This document shows positions 1 to 5,674 of a stretch of DNA of 5,674 bases, piece by piece. The translations under genes were made by a program, and so were the position numbers. The stretch comes from Chthoniobacter flavus (GTDB taxonomy: Bacteria; Verrucomicrobiota; Verrucomicrobiia; Chthoniobacterales; Terrimicrobiaceae): assembly GCA_945863785.1 (NCBI GenBank), contig CAMBAQ010000123.1:1-5674 (forward strand), given 5' to 3'. The notes beneath the pieces are model-generated. The model ran no database searches and was not told the DNA's origin. It was given only the letters and a program-made list of their open reading frames with translations. Each line of letters begins with the position of its first letter. The stretch's first letter is position 1.

Positions 1-741
1 ACCATGGAGCATCCCTGCGGGAAGGGAGGCCATGAGCGGTTGGTAGTTCGGGTGAACGCGGAGGAGTTCCTTGCCGAGGGGTTGGGTCATTCCAGGCGCA
101 GGCTTATCGAGCGGGAGTTTGGCTTTTTCGAGAAGGACAAGGCGAGCGAGAGAGTAGCCGTTCGTGTGGAGGCCATTTCCACGGAGTCCAATAAGTACAT
201 CACCGATGCGAACCTTCGAACCATCGAGCATTTTCGAGCGGTCGACTACGCCAACGATGGTTCCGGCGACATCGTATTCCCCTTTTTGATACATGCCGGG
301 CATTTGGGCGGTTTCCCCTCCAATGAGGGCACACCCACCGTCTTTGCAGGCCTTGGCGAAACCTTTGAGGATTTGCTTAAAGACAACCGGGTCGAGTTTT
401 TCGCCGCCGATGTAGTCGAGGAAAAACAGGGGTCGGGCACCAATAACGGCAATGTCGTTGATGCAATGGTTCACGAGATCTTGGCCGATGGTATCGTGGC
501 GATCTGTCGCGAAGGCGATTTTCAATTTGGTGCCGACGCCGTCCACGCTGGACACAAGCACCGGTTCCTTCATGCCCTTGAAGTTGGGCTGGAAAAGACC
601 GCCGAAGCCGCCGATTTTCCCGAGAACCTCGGGACCGTGGGTGGCGCTAACGAGGGCGTGAATACCCTTTTTGACTTTGTTGCCGAGGTCCACATCGACG
701 CCGGCGGCGGCGTAGGCTTTTTGTTTGCTTGGAGTTTTCAA
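1..741 (-). CDS. purM: Phosphoribosylformylglycinamidine cyclo-ligase (AIR synthetase), C-terminus cut by window edge
   Basis: PurM closes the imidazole ring of the purine precursor, converting formylglycinamidine ribonucleotide (FGAM) plus ATP to aminoimidazole ribonucleotide (AIR) in the cytoplasm. The 247 visible codons match the family from its N-terminus: AGVDVD at residues 13-18, GGFGG at 44-48, the nucleotide-binding DGVGTK at 67-72, FFLDY at 106-110, GGETAQMPGMY at 141-151 and GLHTNGYSLAR at 190-200. The frame is open to the left edge and stops in PAGMLHG, just before where the HITGGG motif is expected. About 100 residues are therefore missing, against a usual length of about 345. The chosen start is TTG at 741-739. 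No ATG fits, and this start leaves the normal short leader before the AGVDVD block. TTG overlaps the purF stop as TTGA with no Shine-Dalgarno upstream, which suggests translational coupling to purF. Identity is near certain; the start is probable. Confidence 0.95.
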   Translation of the reverse strand, partial: MKTPSKQKAYAAAGVDVDLGNKVKKGIHALVSATHGPEVLGKIGGFGGLFQPNFKGMKEPVLVSSVDGVGTKLKIAFATDRHDTIGQDLVNHCINDIAVIGARPLFFLDYIGGEKLDPVVFKQILKGFAKACKDGGCALIGGETAQMPGMYQKGEYDVAGTIVGVVDRSKMLDGSKVRIGDVLIGLRGNGLHTNGYSLARLVLLEKAKLPLDKPAPGMTQPLGKELLRVHPNYQPLMASLPAGMLHG

Positions 742-2192
742 AGGAGACGGGCGGTTGGAGCTTCGAGGAGGCGGGCTTGGGAACGGCGTTTTTCCATGAT
801 GAGTTTGTCGAACTTCGAATCGAAGGGAACGGGATACTCGCCATTGAAGCAGGCCATACAAAATTCATTGGATTCGCGACCAGTGGCTCTCACCATTCCC
901 TCGACATCCAGATAACCAAGCGAATCAGCGCCGAGGTATTTGCAGATTTCCTCCATCGTGCACTGGTTAGCGAGGAGCTTCTCGGGATCTGGGAAATCGA
1001 TGCCGTAGTAGCACGCATTCTTGTGTGGCGGGCAACTGATGCGCATGTGGACTTCCTTGGCGCCGTTTTCGCGGAGATTAACAACACGCGAGCGAGCAGT
1101 GGTTCCGCGAACAATCGAGTCATCGACAACGACGACGCGCTTGCCCTCGACGGCCGAGCGAATGAGGTTGAGTTTCACGCGCACGTTGAAATCGCGGATC
1201 ATTTGTGTCGGCTGGATAAACGTGCGGCCGATGTAGTGATTTCGGACAAAGGCGGGGTAGTAGGGAATACCGAGTTCCTCGGAAAAACCCAGCGCGGCAA
1301 AAATCCCAGAGTCCGGCACGGGAATAACGAGATCGGCCTCGACTGGATGACGACGGGCGAGTTCCCTCCCCATCTCGACACGGGCGATACTCACATTCGT
1401 TCCCGCGAGATTGCTATCTGGGCGGGCGAAGTAAACGTATTCAAAAATGCAAAACGCGCTTCGTTCTTTTTTAAAGGGCCATTCGCTGCGCAGACCGTTT
1501 TCGTCGATGATGACGACTTCGCCGGGTTCCACGTCGCGGATGAATTCGGCATGAATGAGGTCAAACGCGCAACTCTCGGAAGCCAACACGTAGGCCCCAT
1601 CGAGCTTGCCGACGCAAAGCGGCCGAAAGCCGTGAGGGTCACGAAAACCGATGATCTCGCTCTCGCCCATGAGTACGATGGAGAATGCCCCCTGCAAGCG
1701 CCGCAAGGCCGCGATTCCGCCGCCCGCACTCGAGGGCTGGGCCAGCAAATGCAGCACGATCTCACTATCCACGGTGGTCTGAAAAATGGAGCCCTTTTCC
1801 TCGAGTTCCGAGCGCAGCGCAGCGGCGTTGACGAGGTTTCCATTGTGAGCGATGGCGAGTTGTCCGCGTGCGGTATCGACCACGAATGGCTGGGCATTTT
1901 TGAGCGTGCTCGAGCCGGTGGTGGAATAACGAACATGCCCGATCGCGCGTGAACCCTTGAGCTTTTCAAGGTCTCTGGGTTTGAAAACTTGAGAGACCAA
2001 GCCCATGCCCTTGTGCGTGTGGAACGTCTTTTCATCAGGCTCTGCAGTGACAATGCCGGCGCTTTCCTGCCCGCGATGCTGTAGGGCGAAGAGTCCGTAA
2101 TAGGCCAGCATGGCAGCATCCGGATGGTTGTAGACAGCGAATACACCGCATTCGTGTGTTGGTTTTTGCAAAGGAGTCGTGAGCGATTTCAA
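738..2192 (-). CDS. purF: Amidophosphoribosyltransferase (glutamine PRPP amidotransferase), Bacillus-type with Fe-S cluster
   Basis: PurF makes phosphoribosylamine from PRPP and glutamine, the committed step of purine synthesis. Residue numbers here count from the farthest upstream TTG (2231), giving 497 residues. The Ntn-type glutaminase domain begins at Cys28 in THECGVFAVYN, followed by LQHRGQESAGIV (50-61), GHVRYSTTG (98-106) and AHNGNL (128-133). The phosphoribosyltransferase half has the PRPP loop VVVVDDSIVRGTT (366-378). Cysteines 261, 407, 458 and 461 sit where the four Fe-S ligands of Bacillus PurF lie (FCIFEY, ACYYGID, FCMACF), so this is the Fe-S class whose propeptide must be cut to expose the catalytic Cys. 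The start is uncertain. In-frame TTG codons at 2231, 2192 and 2171 give propeptides of 27, 14 and 7 residues. I chose 2192 because its length is closest to the 11 residues known in Bacillus. There is no in-frame ATG near. It is the first gene of purF-purM. Confidence 0.95.
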   Translation of the reverse strand: MKSLTTPLQKPTHECGVFAVYNHPDAAMLAYYGLFALQHRGQESAGIVTAEPDEKTFHTHKGMGLVSQVFKPRDLEKLKGSRAIGHVRYSTTGSSTLKNAQPFVVDTARGQLAIAHNGNLVNAAALRSELEEKGSIFQTTVDSEIVLHLLAQPSSAGGGIAALRRLQGAFSIVLMGESEIIGFRDPHGFRPLCVGKLDGAYVLASESCAFDLIHAEFIRDVEPGEVVIIDENGLRSEWPFKKERSAFCIFEYVYFARPDSNLAGTNVSIARVEMGRELARRHPVEADLVIPVPDSGIFAALGFSEELGIPYYPAFVRNHYIGRTFIQPTQMIRDFNVRVKLNLIRSAVEGKRVVVVDDSIVRGTTARSRVVNLRENGAKEVHMRISCPPHKNACYYGIDFPDPEKLLANQCTMEEICKYLGADSLGYLDVEGMVRATGRESNEFCMACFNGEYPVPFDSKFDKLIMEKRRSQARLLEAPTARLL

Positions 2193-2364
2193 AACGGACT
2201 CGCAAAATATCCTCCCGACCGTGGCATTCAAGATTTTTGCGAATGAAATGATTTTTTAGCTCGTTCCGCATATTTTCCACCGCCCACGGAGTGAGAATAT
2301 TTGTGGTTTTTGTGGGATACCGATTGCCCCACGGGAATGATTGTGCTTTTCTACCCCGCTTATC
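2193..2364. promoter_or_regulatory. Divergent control region between purF-purM and tig-clpP-clpX
   Basis: This is the only substantial non-coding stretch between the two outward-facing operons, so promoters for both should lie here. It is visibly more AT-rich than the genes around it, with A/T runs near 2236 and 2251 and at 2296-2311. I found no convincing pair of -35 and -10 hexamers on either strand. TTGCCC at 2325-2330 has no good -10 partner at normal spacing. The heptamer CCCACGG occurs twice, at 2283-2289 and 2328-2334, and GTGGG (2312-2316) can pair with CCCAC (2328-2332). These could be protein-binding or chance matches. The promoter role is inferred from gene orientation alone. If purF starts at 2231 instead of 2192, the region shrinks to about 133 bases. 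Confidence 0.45.
2211..2216 (-). promoter_or_regulatory. SD-like GGGAGG near the purF start, poorly spaced
   Basis: The minus strand reads GGGAGG at 2216-2211, the only strong anti-16S match I see just upstream of any start in the window. It lies 18 bases before the in-frame TTG at 2192, which is too far for a standard site, and downstream of the alternative TTG at 2231. A TTG 7 bases away from it, at 2205-2203, is out of frame with PurF. It may be chance, or it may mark a start I have mis-assigned. Confidence 0.2.
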
Positions 2365-3687
2365 ATGAATGTCGCTCTGGATTATCAACCAAATTGTATC
2401 GTCGGACTCACTATCGAACTTCCAACCGATCGCGTAAAAAAAGAATGGGATGCCACCGCCAAAGGATTCCAAAAAATGGCCCGCATTCCCGGCTACCGAC
2501 CCGGCAAAGCTCCGGCTTCCATCGTCGAATCCCGATACGCGAAGGACATCCAAGAGGAAGTTGAAAGCAAGCTCCTCCGCGAAGCGATCACCGAGGCCGC
2601 CGAGACCCACAAGATCCAGCTCCACTCGATTGAAAAAGTGGACCACGTCGAAATGACCTCGGATAAGCAGCTCCGCATTCGCGCCACCATCTCGACGATG
2701 CCGATCATCGATCTTCCCGATTACAAGTCCGTGACCGTCGAGGTCGCTAAAAAAGTCGTCACCGACGAGGACATCTCCGGCTTTATCGATTACCTTCGCG
2801 AGCCGCATTCCAGCTTCGATCCTGCCACCGACCGACCGTTAGCGATGGAAGATTACGCCGTGATCACCTATGAGGGAAAAGTCGGCGAGGAACTCCTCTC
2901 CGCTGTCGTTCCATCCGCACCAGCCCAACTCCACGGCCGCCGCAATGCCTGGGTTCTCATGAGCGAGGGCACTCTCTTCCCCGGCTTCGCCAAAGCGATC
3001 GAAGGCATGAACCTCGAAGAGACGCGCACATTCAGCCTCGACGTGCCTGCGACCTTCCCGATCACCGACCTGCAAGGCAAACAAGTCACCTACACCGCGA
3101 CCCTTCACGGCATCAACGTCAAGAAACTCCCGGCTATCGATGACGCTCTCGCCGAGAAGATCGAGCCCGGTCTCACCTTGGAAACTCTTAAGGAAAAAAT
3201 CCGCCAGAACCACGAGTCCAACTTCGAGCAGAAATTCCTCACCGAAAAGAGAAATGCCATCGTCGAGAACCTCCTCGGAAAGTTCACTTGCGAGCTTCCA
3301 GACAGCGTGGTCGCAGCCGAGACCAACTCGCTCCTCAAGGAAATCGTTGCCGAAAACCAAGCCCGGGGCGTGAGCGACGAGGACCTCAAATCCCACACAG
3401 CCGAGATTTTTGAGACTGCTTCGAAAAGCGCCCGCGACCGTGTGCGCGCGAACTTCCTCCTCCTTCGCATCGCCAAGGAAGAGAATATCCAGATCGCCGA
3501 AGCAGAGCTCTACCAAGCCCTCTTCGAGATGTCCCAACGCTACGAGATCCCGATCAAAAAACTCGCCACCGACATGTCGAAAAGCGGAGGCATCGGCCGT
3601 CTGCGTGAGCAGATCCTCATCAGCAAGGCCCTTGATTTGGTCGCATCCACTGCTACCGTTAATGAACCTGCGGCATCCGCAGCTTAA
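2365..3687 (+). CDS. tig: Trigger factor, ribosome-associated chaperone with drifted PPIase domain
   Basis: Trigger factor docks at the ribosomal exit tunnel and shields nascent chains. The 440 residues from ATG 2365 (432 in E. coli) show the three-part layout. The ribosome-binding domain spans about residues 1-115, with its signature loop GYRPGKAP at 43-50, the same numbering as GFRKGKVP in E. coli. A central FKBP-like domain follows at about 160-250, and then the helical C-terminal chaperone domain. The central domain keeps FPGFAKAIEGM (205-215) and LQGKQVTYTATLHGI (236-250). It lacks other typical FKBP positions, with ITYEG (167-171) where IDFTG is usual, so isomerase activity is doubtful. 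The frame reaches back to a TTG at 2341, but ATG 2365 aligns exactly with the family N-terminus. There is no Shine-Dalgarno before it; the preceding bases are pyrimidine-rich. It is first in an operon with clpP 12 bases downstream. Confidence 0.95.
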   Translation: MNVALDYQPNCIVGLTIELPTDRVKKEWDATAKGFQKMARIPGYRPGKAPASIVESRYAKDIQEEVESKLLREAITEAAETHKIQLHSIEKVDHVEMTSDKQLRIRATISTMPIIDLPDYKSVTVEVAKKVVTDEDISGFIDYLREPHSSFDPATDRPLAMEDYAVITYEGKVGEELLSAVVPSAPAQLHGRRNAWVLMSEGTLFPGFAKAIEGMNLEETRTFSLDVPATFPITDLQGKQVTYTATLHGINVKKLPAIDDALAEKIEPGLTLETLKEKIRQNHESNFEQKFLTEKRNAIVENLLGKFTCELPDSVVAAETNSLLKEIVAENQARGVSDEDLKSHTAEIFETASKSARDRVRANFLLLRIAKEENIQIAEAELYQALFEMSQRYEIPIKKLATDMSKSGGIGRLREQILISKALDLVASTATVNEPAASAA

Positions 3688-3699
3688 TCCACTACTATT

Positions 3700-4329
3700 A
3701 TGCTAGTCCCAATTGTTGTTGAACAAACCGGCCGCGGCGAACGCAGCTACGACATCTACTCCCGGCTCCTCAAAGACCGCATCATTTTCATCGGCACCGG
3801 GATCGATGATAACGTCGCGAACCTCGTCATCGCGCAGCTTCTCTTCCTCCAAATGGAAGACGCAAAAAAAGACATCAACATCTACATCAACTCGCCCGGC
3901 GGATCGGTCACGGCCGGACTCGCGATTTACGATACGATGCAATTCGTCAACTGCGACGTGAATACCTACTGCATGGGACTCGCTGCCAGCATGGGAGCGG
4001 TTCTACTCTGTGCAGGAACGAAGGGCAAACGCTACGCGCTGCCCAATTCAGACATCATGATCCATCAAGTCTCCGGCGGCGCCAAAGGACAAGCCAGCGA
4101 CGTGGAGCGCCAAGTCGAATTCATGTTCAAGCTCAAAAAACGCCTGAACCGCCTTCTCGCACACCACACCGGACAGACCGTCGAGCAAATCGAACGCGAT
4201 GCAGATCGTGATAACTACATGACCGCCGATGAAGCCAAAGACTACGGACTCGTTGACGAGGTCGTGAAATCTCGCAAAGAGACGAAAGAAATCACCGAAG
4301 TCATCAAAGCCGCTACAGAAATCAAATAA
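3700..4329 (+). CDS. clpP: ATP-dependent Clp protease proteolytic subunit
   Basis: ClpP is the serine peptidase barrel (two stacked heptamers in characterised homologues) that degrades proteins fed in by ClpX. It has 209 residues with an intact catalytic triad: Ser97 in GLAASMGA, His122 in MIHQ and Asp171 in DRDNYM. It also has the oxyanion and substrate-strand motif INSPGGSVTAG (63-73) and the C-terminal YGLVDEVV. These triad numbers equal those of mature E. coli ClpP, and the protein opens MLVPIVVEQT where the processed E. coli chain opens ALVPMVIEQT. It therefore appears to be made with no propeptide. The C-terminus has about 15 extra charged residues (KETKEITEVIKAATEIK). ATG 3700 is the family start, 12 bases after the tig stop, and no Shine-Dalgarno is visible in the pyrimidine- and AT-rich gap. 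clpX follows after 5 bases, so the partners are cotranscribed. Confidence 0.97.
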   Translation: MLVPIVVEQTGRGERSYDIYSRLLKDRIIFIGTGIDDNVANLVIAQLLFLQMEDAKKDINIYINSPGGSVTAGLAIYDTMQFVNCDVNTYCMGLAASMGAVLLCAGTKGKRYALPNSDIMIHQVSGGAKGQASDVERQVEFMFKLKKRLNRLLAHHTGQTVEQIERDADRDNYMTADEAKDYGLVDEVVKSRKETKEITEVIKAATEIK

Positions 4330-4334
4330 TCTAG

Positions 4335-5600
4335 ATGGCTCGGCCCAATAACCTGACCATGTGCTCTTTCTGCGGAAAGAGCCAATCCGAAGTTCGCAAG
4401 CTTATTGCAGGCCCGGGCGTTTATATTTGCGATAGCTGCATCACGATTTGCAAGGGGATTCTCGAAAAGGAATTAAAAGAGGAAACCCATAAGTCCAAAC
4501 CGAACTTCAAGGTCCTCAAGCCGAGCGAGATCAAGAAACTCCTCGATCAGCACATTATTGGGCAGGATACCGCCAAGAAGGTGTTGGCGGTAGCGGTGCA
4601 TAACCACTACAAGCGACTTGCCCAGCCAGCTCCAAGCACGGTCAACCTTGACCCCTTGGCTGATGTCCAAATCGAAAAGAGCAACATTCTTTTGCTCGGC
4701 CCCACTGGCTCCGGAAAAACCCTACTCGCCCGCACTCTGGCTCAGGTATTGGATGTTCCCTTCGCGATTGCTGACGCCACCTCCATCACCGAAGCGGGCT
4801 ATGTCGGCGAAGACGTCGAGAATATTATCCTCCGCCTCCTTCAAAATGCGGATCACGACGTTAAGCGCTGCGAGATGGGCATCATTTACATCGACGAAAT
4901 CGATAAGATCGGCCGCAAGACAGACAACGTGAGTATCACTCGCGACGTCTCCGGCGAAGGTGTACAGCAAGCCCTGCTGAAAATCCTGGAGGCCGCCGTC
5001 TGCAATGTGCCACCCCAAGGCGGTCGTAAACACCCGCAACAGGAATACATCCAGATCAACACGGAAAAAATTCTGTTCATCTGTGGCGGCGCTTTCGTTG
5101 GACTCGAAAAAATCATCCAAAAGCGCTTAGGCAGCCGCACCATGGGCTTCAACGCCCCGATCCTCACGGATACCGACGTCGCCCGTCGCGAAACCGTGAA
5201 AAAAGTCGAACCAGAAGATCTCATCGCCTTCGGATTGATTCCCGAATTTATCGGCCGCCTCCCGGTCGTCGCCGCTCTCGAGGAACTCACCGAAGATCAA
5301 CTCGTCTCCGTGCTCAGCGAACCCAAAAACTCGCTGGTCAAGCAGTATACCAAGCTCCTAGGGATGGATGGCGTTTCCTTGAATTTCACCAAAGACGCCC
5401 TCCGCGCCATGGCCAGCGAAGCCATCACCAAAGGCACAGGAGCCCGCGCCCTTCGCTCCATGATCGAACGCATCATGCTCGACGTCATGTTTGACTCTCC
5501 AAACAGGGACGACATCAGCGAGGTCACGATCAATCGCGCCGTCGTGGAAGGCAAAAAAGCCCCTCTCCTCCGCCGCAAGCAGGAAAAAGACGCCGCCTAG
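4335..5600 (+). CDS. clpX: ATP-dependent Clp protease ATP-binding subunit ClpX
   Basis: ClpX is the AAA+ hexameric unfoldase that recognises tagged substrates and threads them into ClpP. The 421 residues (424 in E. coli) are complete. The N-terminal zinc-binding domain has Cys10, Cys13, Cys32 and Cys35. In the AAA+ module I see Walker A GPTGSGKT (122-129), pore-1 loop GYVG (155-158), Walker B IIYIDE (183-188), the SITRDVSGEGVQQALLK block (200-216), RKH loop (231-233), arginine finger Arg308 in PEFIGR, and sensor-2 Arg371 in GTGAR. The ClpP-docking tripeptide, usually IGF or LGF, reads MGF at 270-272. All ATPase and pore elements are present, so it should be active. ATG 4335 lies 5 bases after the clpP stop with no Shine-Dalgarno, so translation may depend on ribosomes finishing clpP. 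It is the last gene of the cluster within the window. Confidence 0.97.
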   Translation: MARPNNLTMCSFCGKSQSEVRKLIAGPGVYICDSCITICKGILEKELKEETHKSKPNFKVLKPSEIKKLLDQHIIGQDTAKKVLAVAVHNHYKRLAQPAPSTVNLDPLADVQIEKSNILLLGPTGSGKTLLARTLAQVLDVPFAIADATSITEAGYVGEDVENIILRLLQNADHDVKRCEMGIIYIDEIDKIGRKTDNVSITRDVSGEGVQQALLKILEAAVCNVPPQGGRKHPQQEYIQINTEKILFICGGAFVGLEKIIQKRLGSRTMGFNAPILTDTDVARRETVKKVEPEDLIAFGLIPEFIGRLPVVAALEELTEDQLVSVLSEPKNSLVKQYTKLLGMDGVSLNFTKDALRAMASEAITKGTGARALRSMIERIMLDVMFDSPNRDDISEVTINRAVVEGKKAPLLRRKQEKDAA

Positions 5601-5610
5601 GAACGAGCCA

Positions 5611-5648
5611 CCCTTCTCTTAGTTGCTCAAAAGCTCTTAGAGAAAGGG
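5611..5648 (+). terminator. Imperfect hairpin after clpX, possible operon terminator
   Basis: Ten bases past the clpX stop, CCCTT (5611-5615) pairs with AAGGG (5644-5648). After a bulged A at 5643, CTCT (5616-5619) pairs with AGAG (5639-5642), giving nine pairs around a loop of about 19 bases. The following bases, ATTGATGATACTC, contain no T-run, so a classical intrinsic terminator is not supported. It could act as a 3' end barrier, or the resemblance may partly come from the direct repeat CTCTTAG at 5616-5622 and 5634-5640. The remaining 26 bases of the window show no recognisable feature. Confidence 0.35.
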
Positions 5649-5674
5649 ATTGATGATACTCAGTGCGCCAATTT

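Noticed and set aside
4..915. A 303-codon plus-strand frame at the left edge
   Set aside because: It is antisense to purM and the end of purF; the complementary strand gives clear PurM motifs.
729..1952. A 407-codon open frame on the plus strand across purF
   Set aside because: It lies wholly antisense to purF, which has all its catalytic and Fe-S motifs. The translation has no recognisable domain and is a by-product of GC-rich codon use leaving few stops on the opposite strand.
2325..2352. TTGCCC as a -35 element with a -10 box 17 bases on for tig
   Set aside because: The hexamer at the right spacing is TTTTCT, too weak to call a promoter.
2035..2808. A 257-codon minus-strand frame spanning the divergent spacer
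   Set aside because: It overlaps the purF N-terminus in another frame and is antisense to tig; the sequence shows no family resemblance.
2839..3537. A 232-codon minus-strand frame inside tig
   Set aside because: It is antisense to a well-supported trigger factor and its acidic, leucine-rich translation mirrors the lysine and glutamate codons of tig.
5616..5640. Direct repeat CTCTTAG as an attachment site or mobile-element scar
   Set aside because: Seven bases only, lying inside a hairpin, with no integrase, transposase or target duplication in the window.

Overview
This is a fully housekeeping window from a moderately GC-rich bacterium. It holds two divergent gene groups, and all five genes belong to families I recognise. 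The trigger factor is the most lineage-informative protein. It opens MNVALDYQPNC, carries GYRPGKAP in place of the usual GFRKGKVP, and has a strongly drifted FKBP-like domain. From memory of the family this looks like Verrucomicrobiota, but that is an inference without a database search. The Fe-S type PurF, the tig-clpP-clpX order and the near absence of Shine-Dalgarno sequences do not contradict it.

Left part, minus strand (1-2192): the de novo purine genes purF, then purM. PurF is the amidophosphoribosyltransferase (first committed step) and PurM is AIR synthetase (fifth step). They are joined by a 4-base TTGA overlap, in which the purM TTG start shares bases with the purF TGA stop. purM runs off the left edge: 247 codons are present and the C-terminal quarter to third is missing. 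All four Fe-S cysteines and the catalytic N-terminal cysteine of PurF are visible.

Middle (2193-2364): about 170 bases between the divergent groups. This stretch must carry the control signals for both, but I see no textbook promoter. It holds a 7-base direct repeat, a short inverted repeat, and a misplaced SD-like GGGAGG near the uncertain purF start.

Right part, plus strand (2365-5600): tig, clpP, clpX, with gaps of 12 and 5 bases, almost certainly one transcript. Trigger factor binds nascent chains at the ribosome exit. ClpX unfolds substrates and ClpP degrades them, so the operon pairs folding with quality-control proteolysis. A hairpin without a T-run lies 10 bases past clpX (5611-5648), and the last 26 bases show nothing identifiable.

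I find no mobile element, CRISPR array, RNA gene or novel system. The points worth a second look are small: the missing ribosome binding sites, the purF start with a possible 12-codon upstream ORF, the drifted trigger-factor PPIase domain, and ClpP made without a propeptide.
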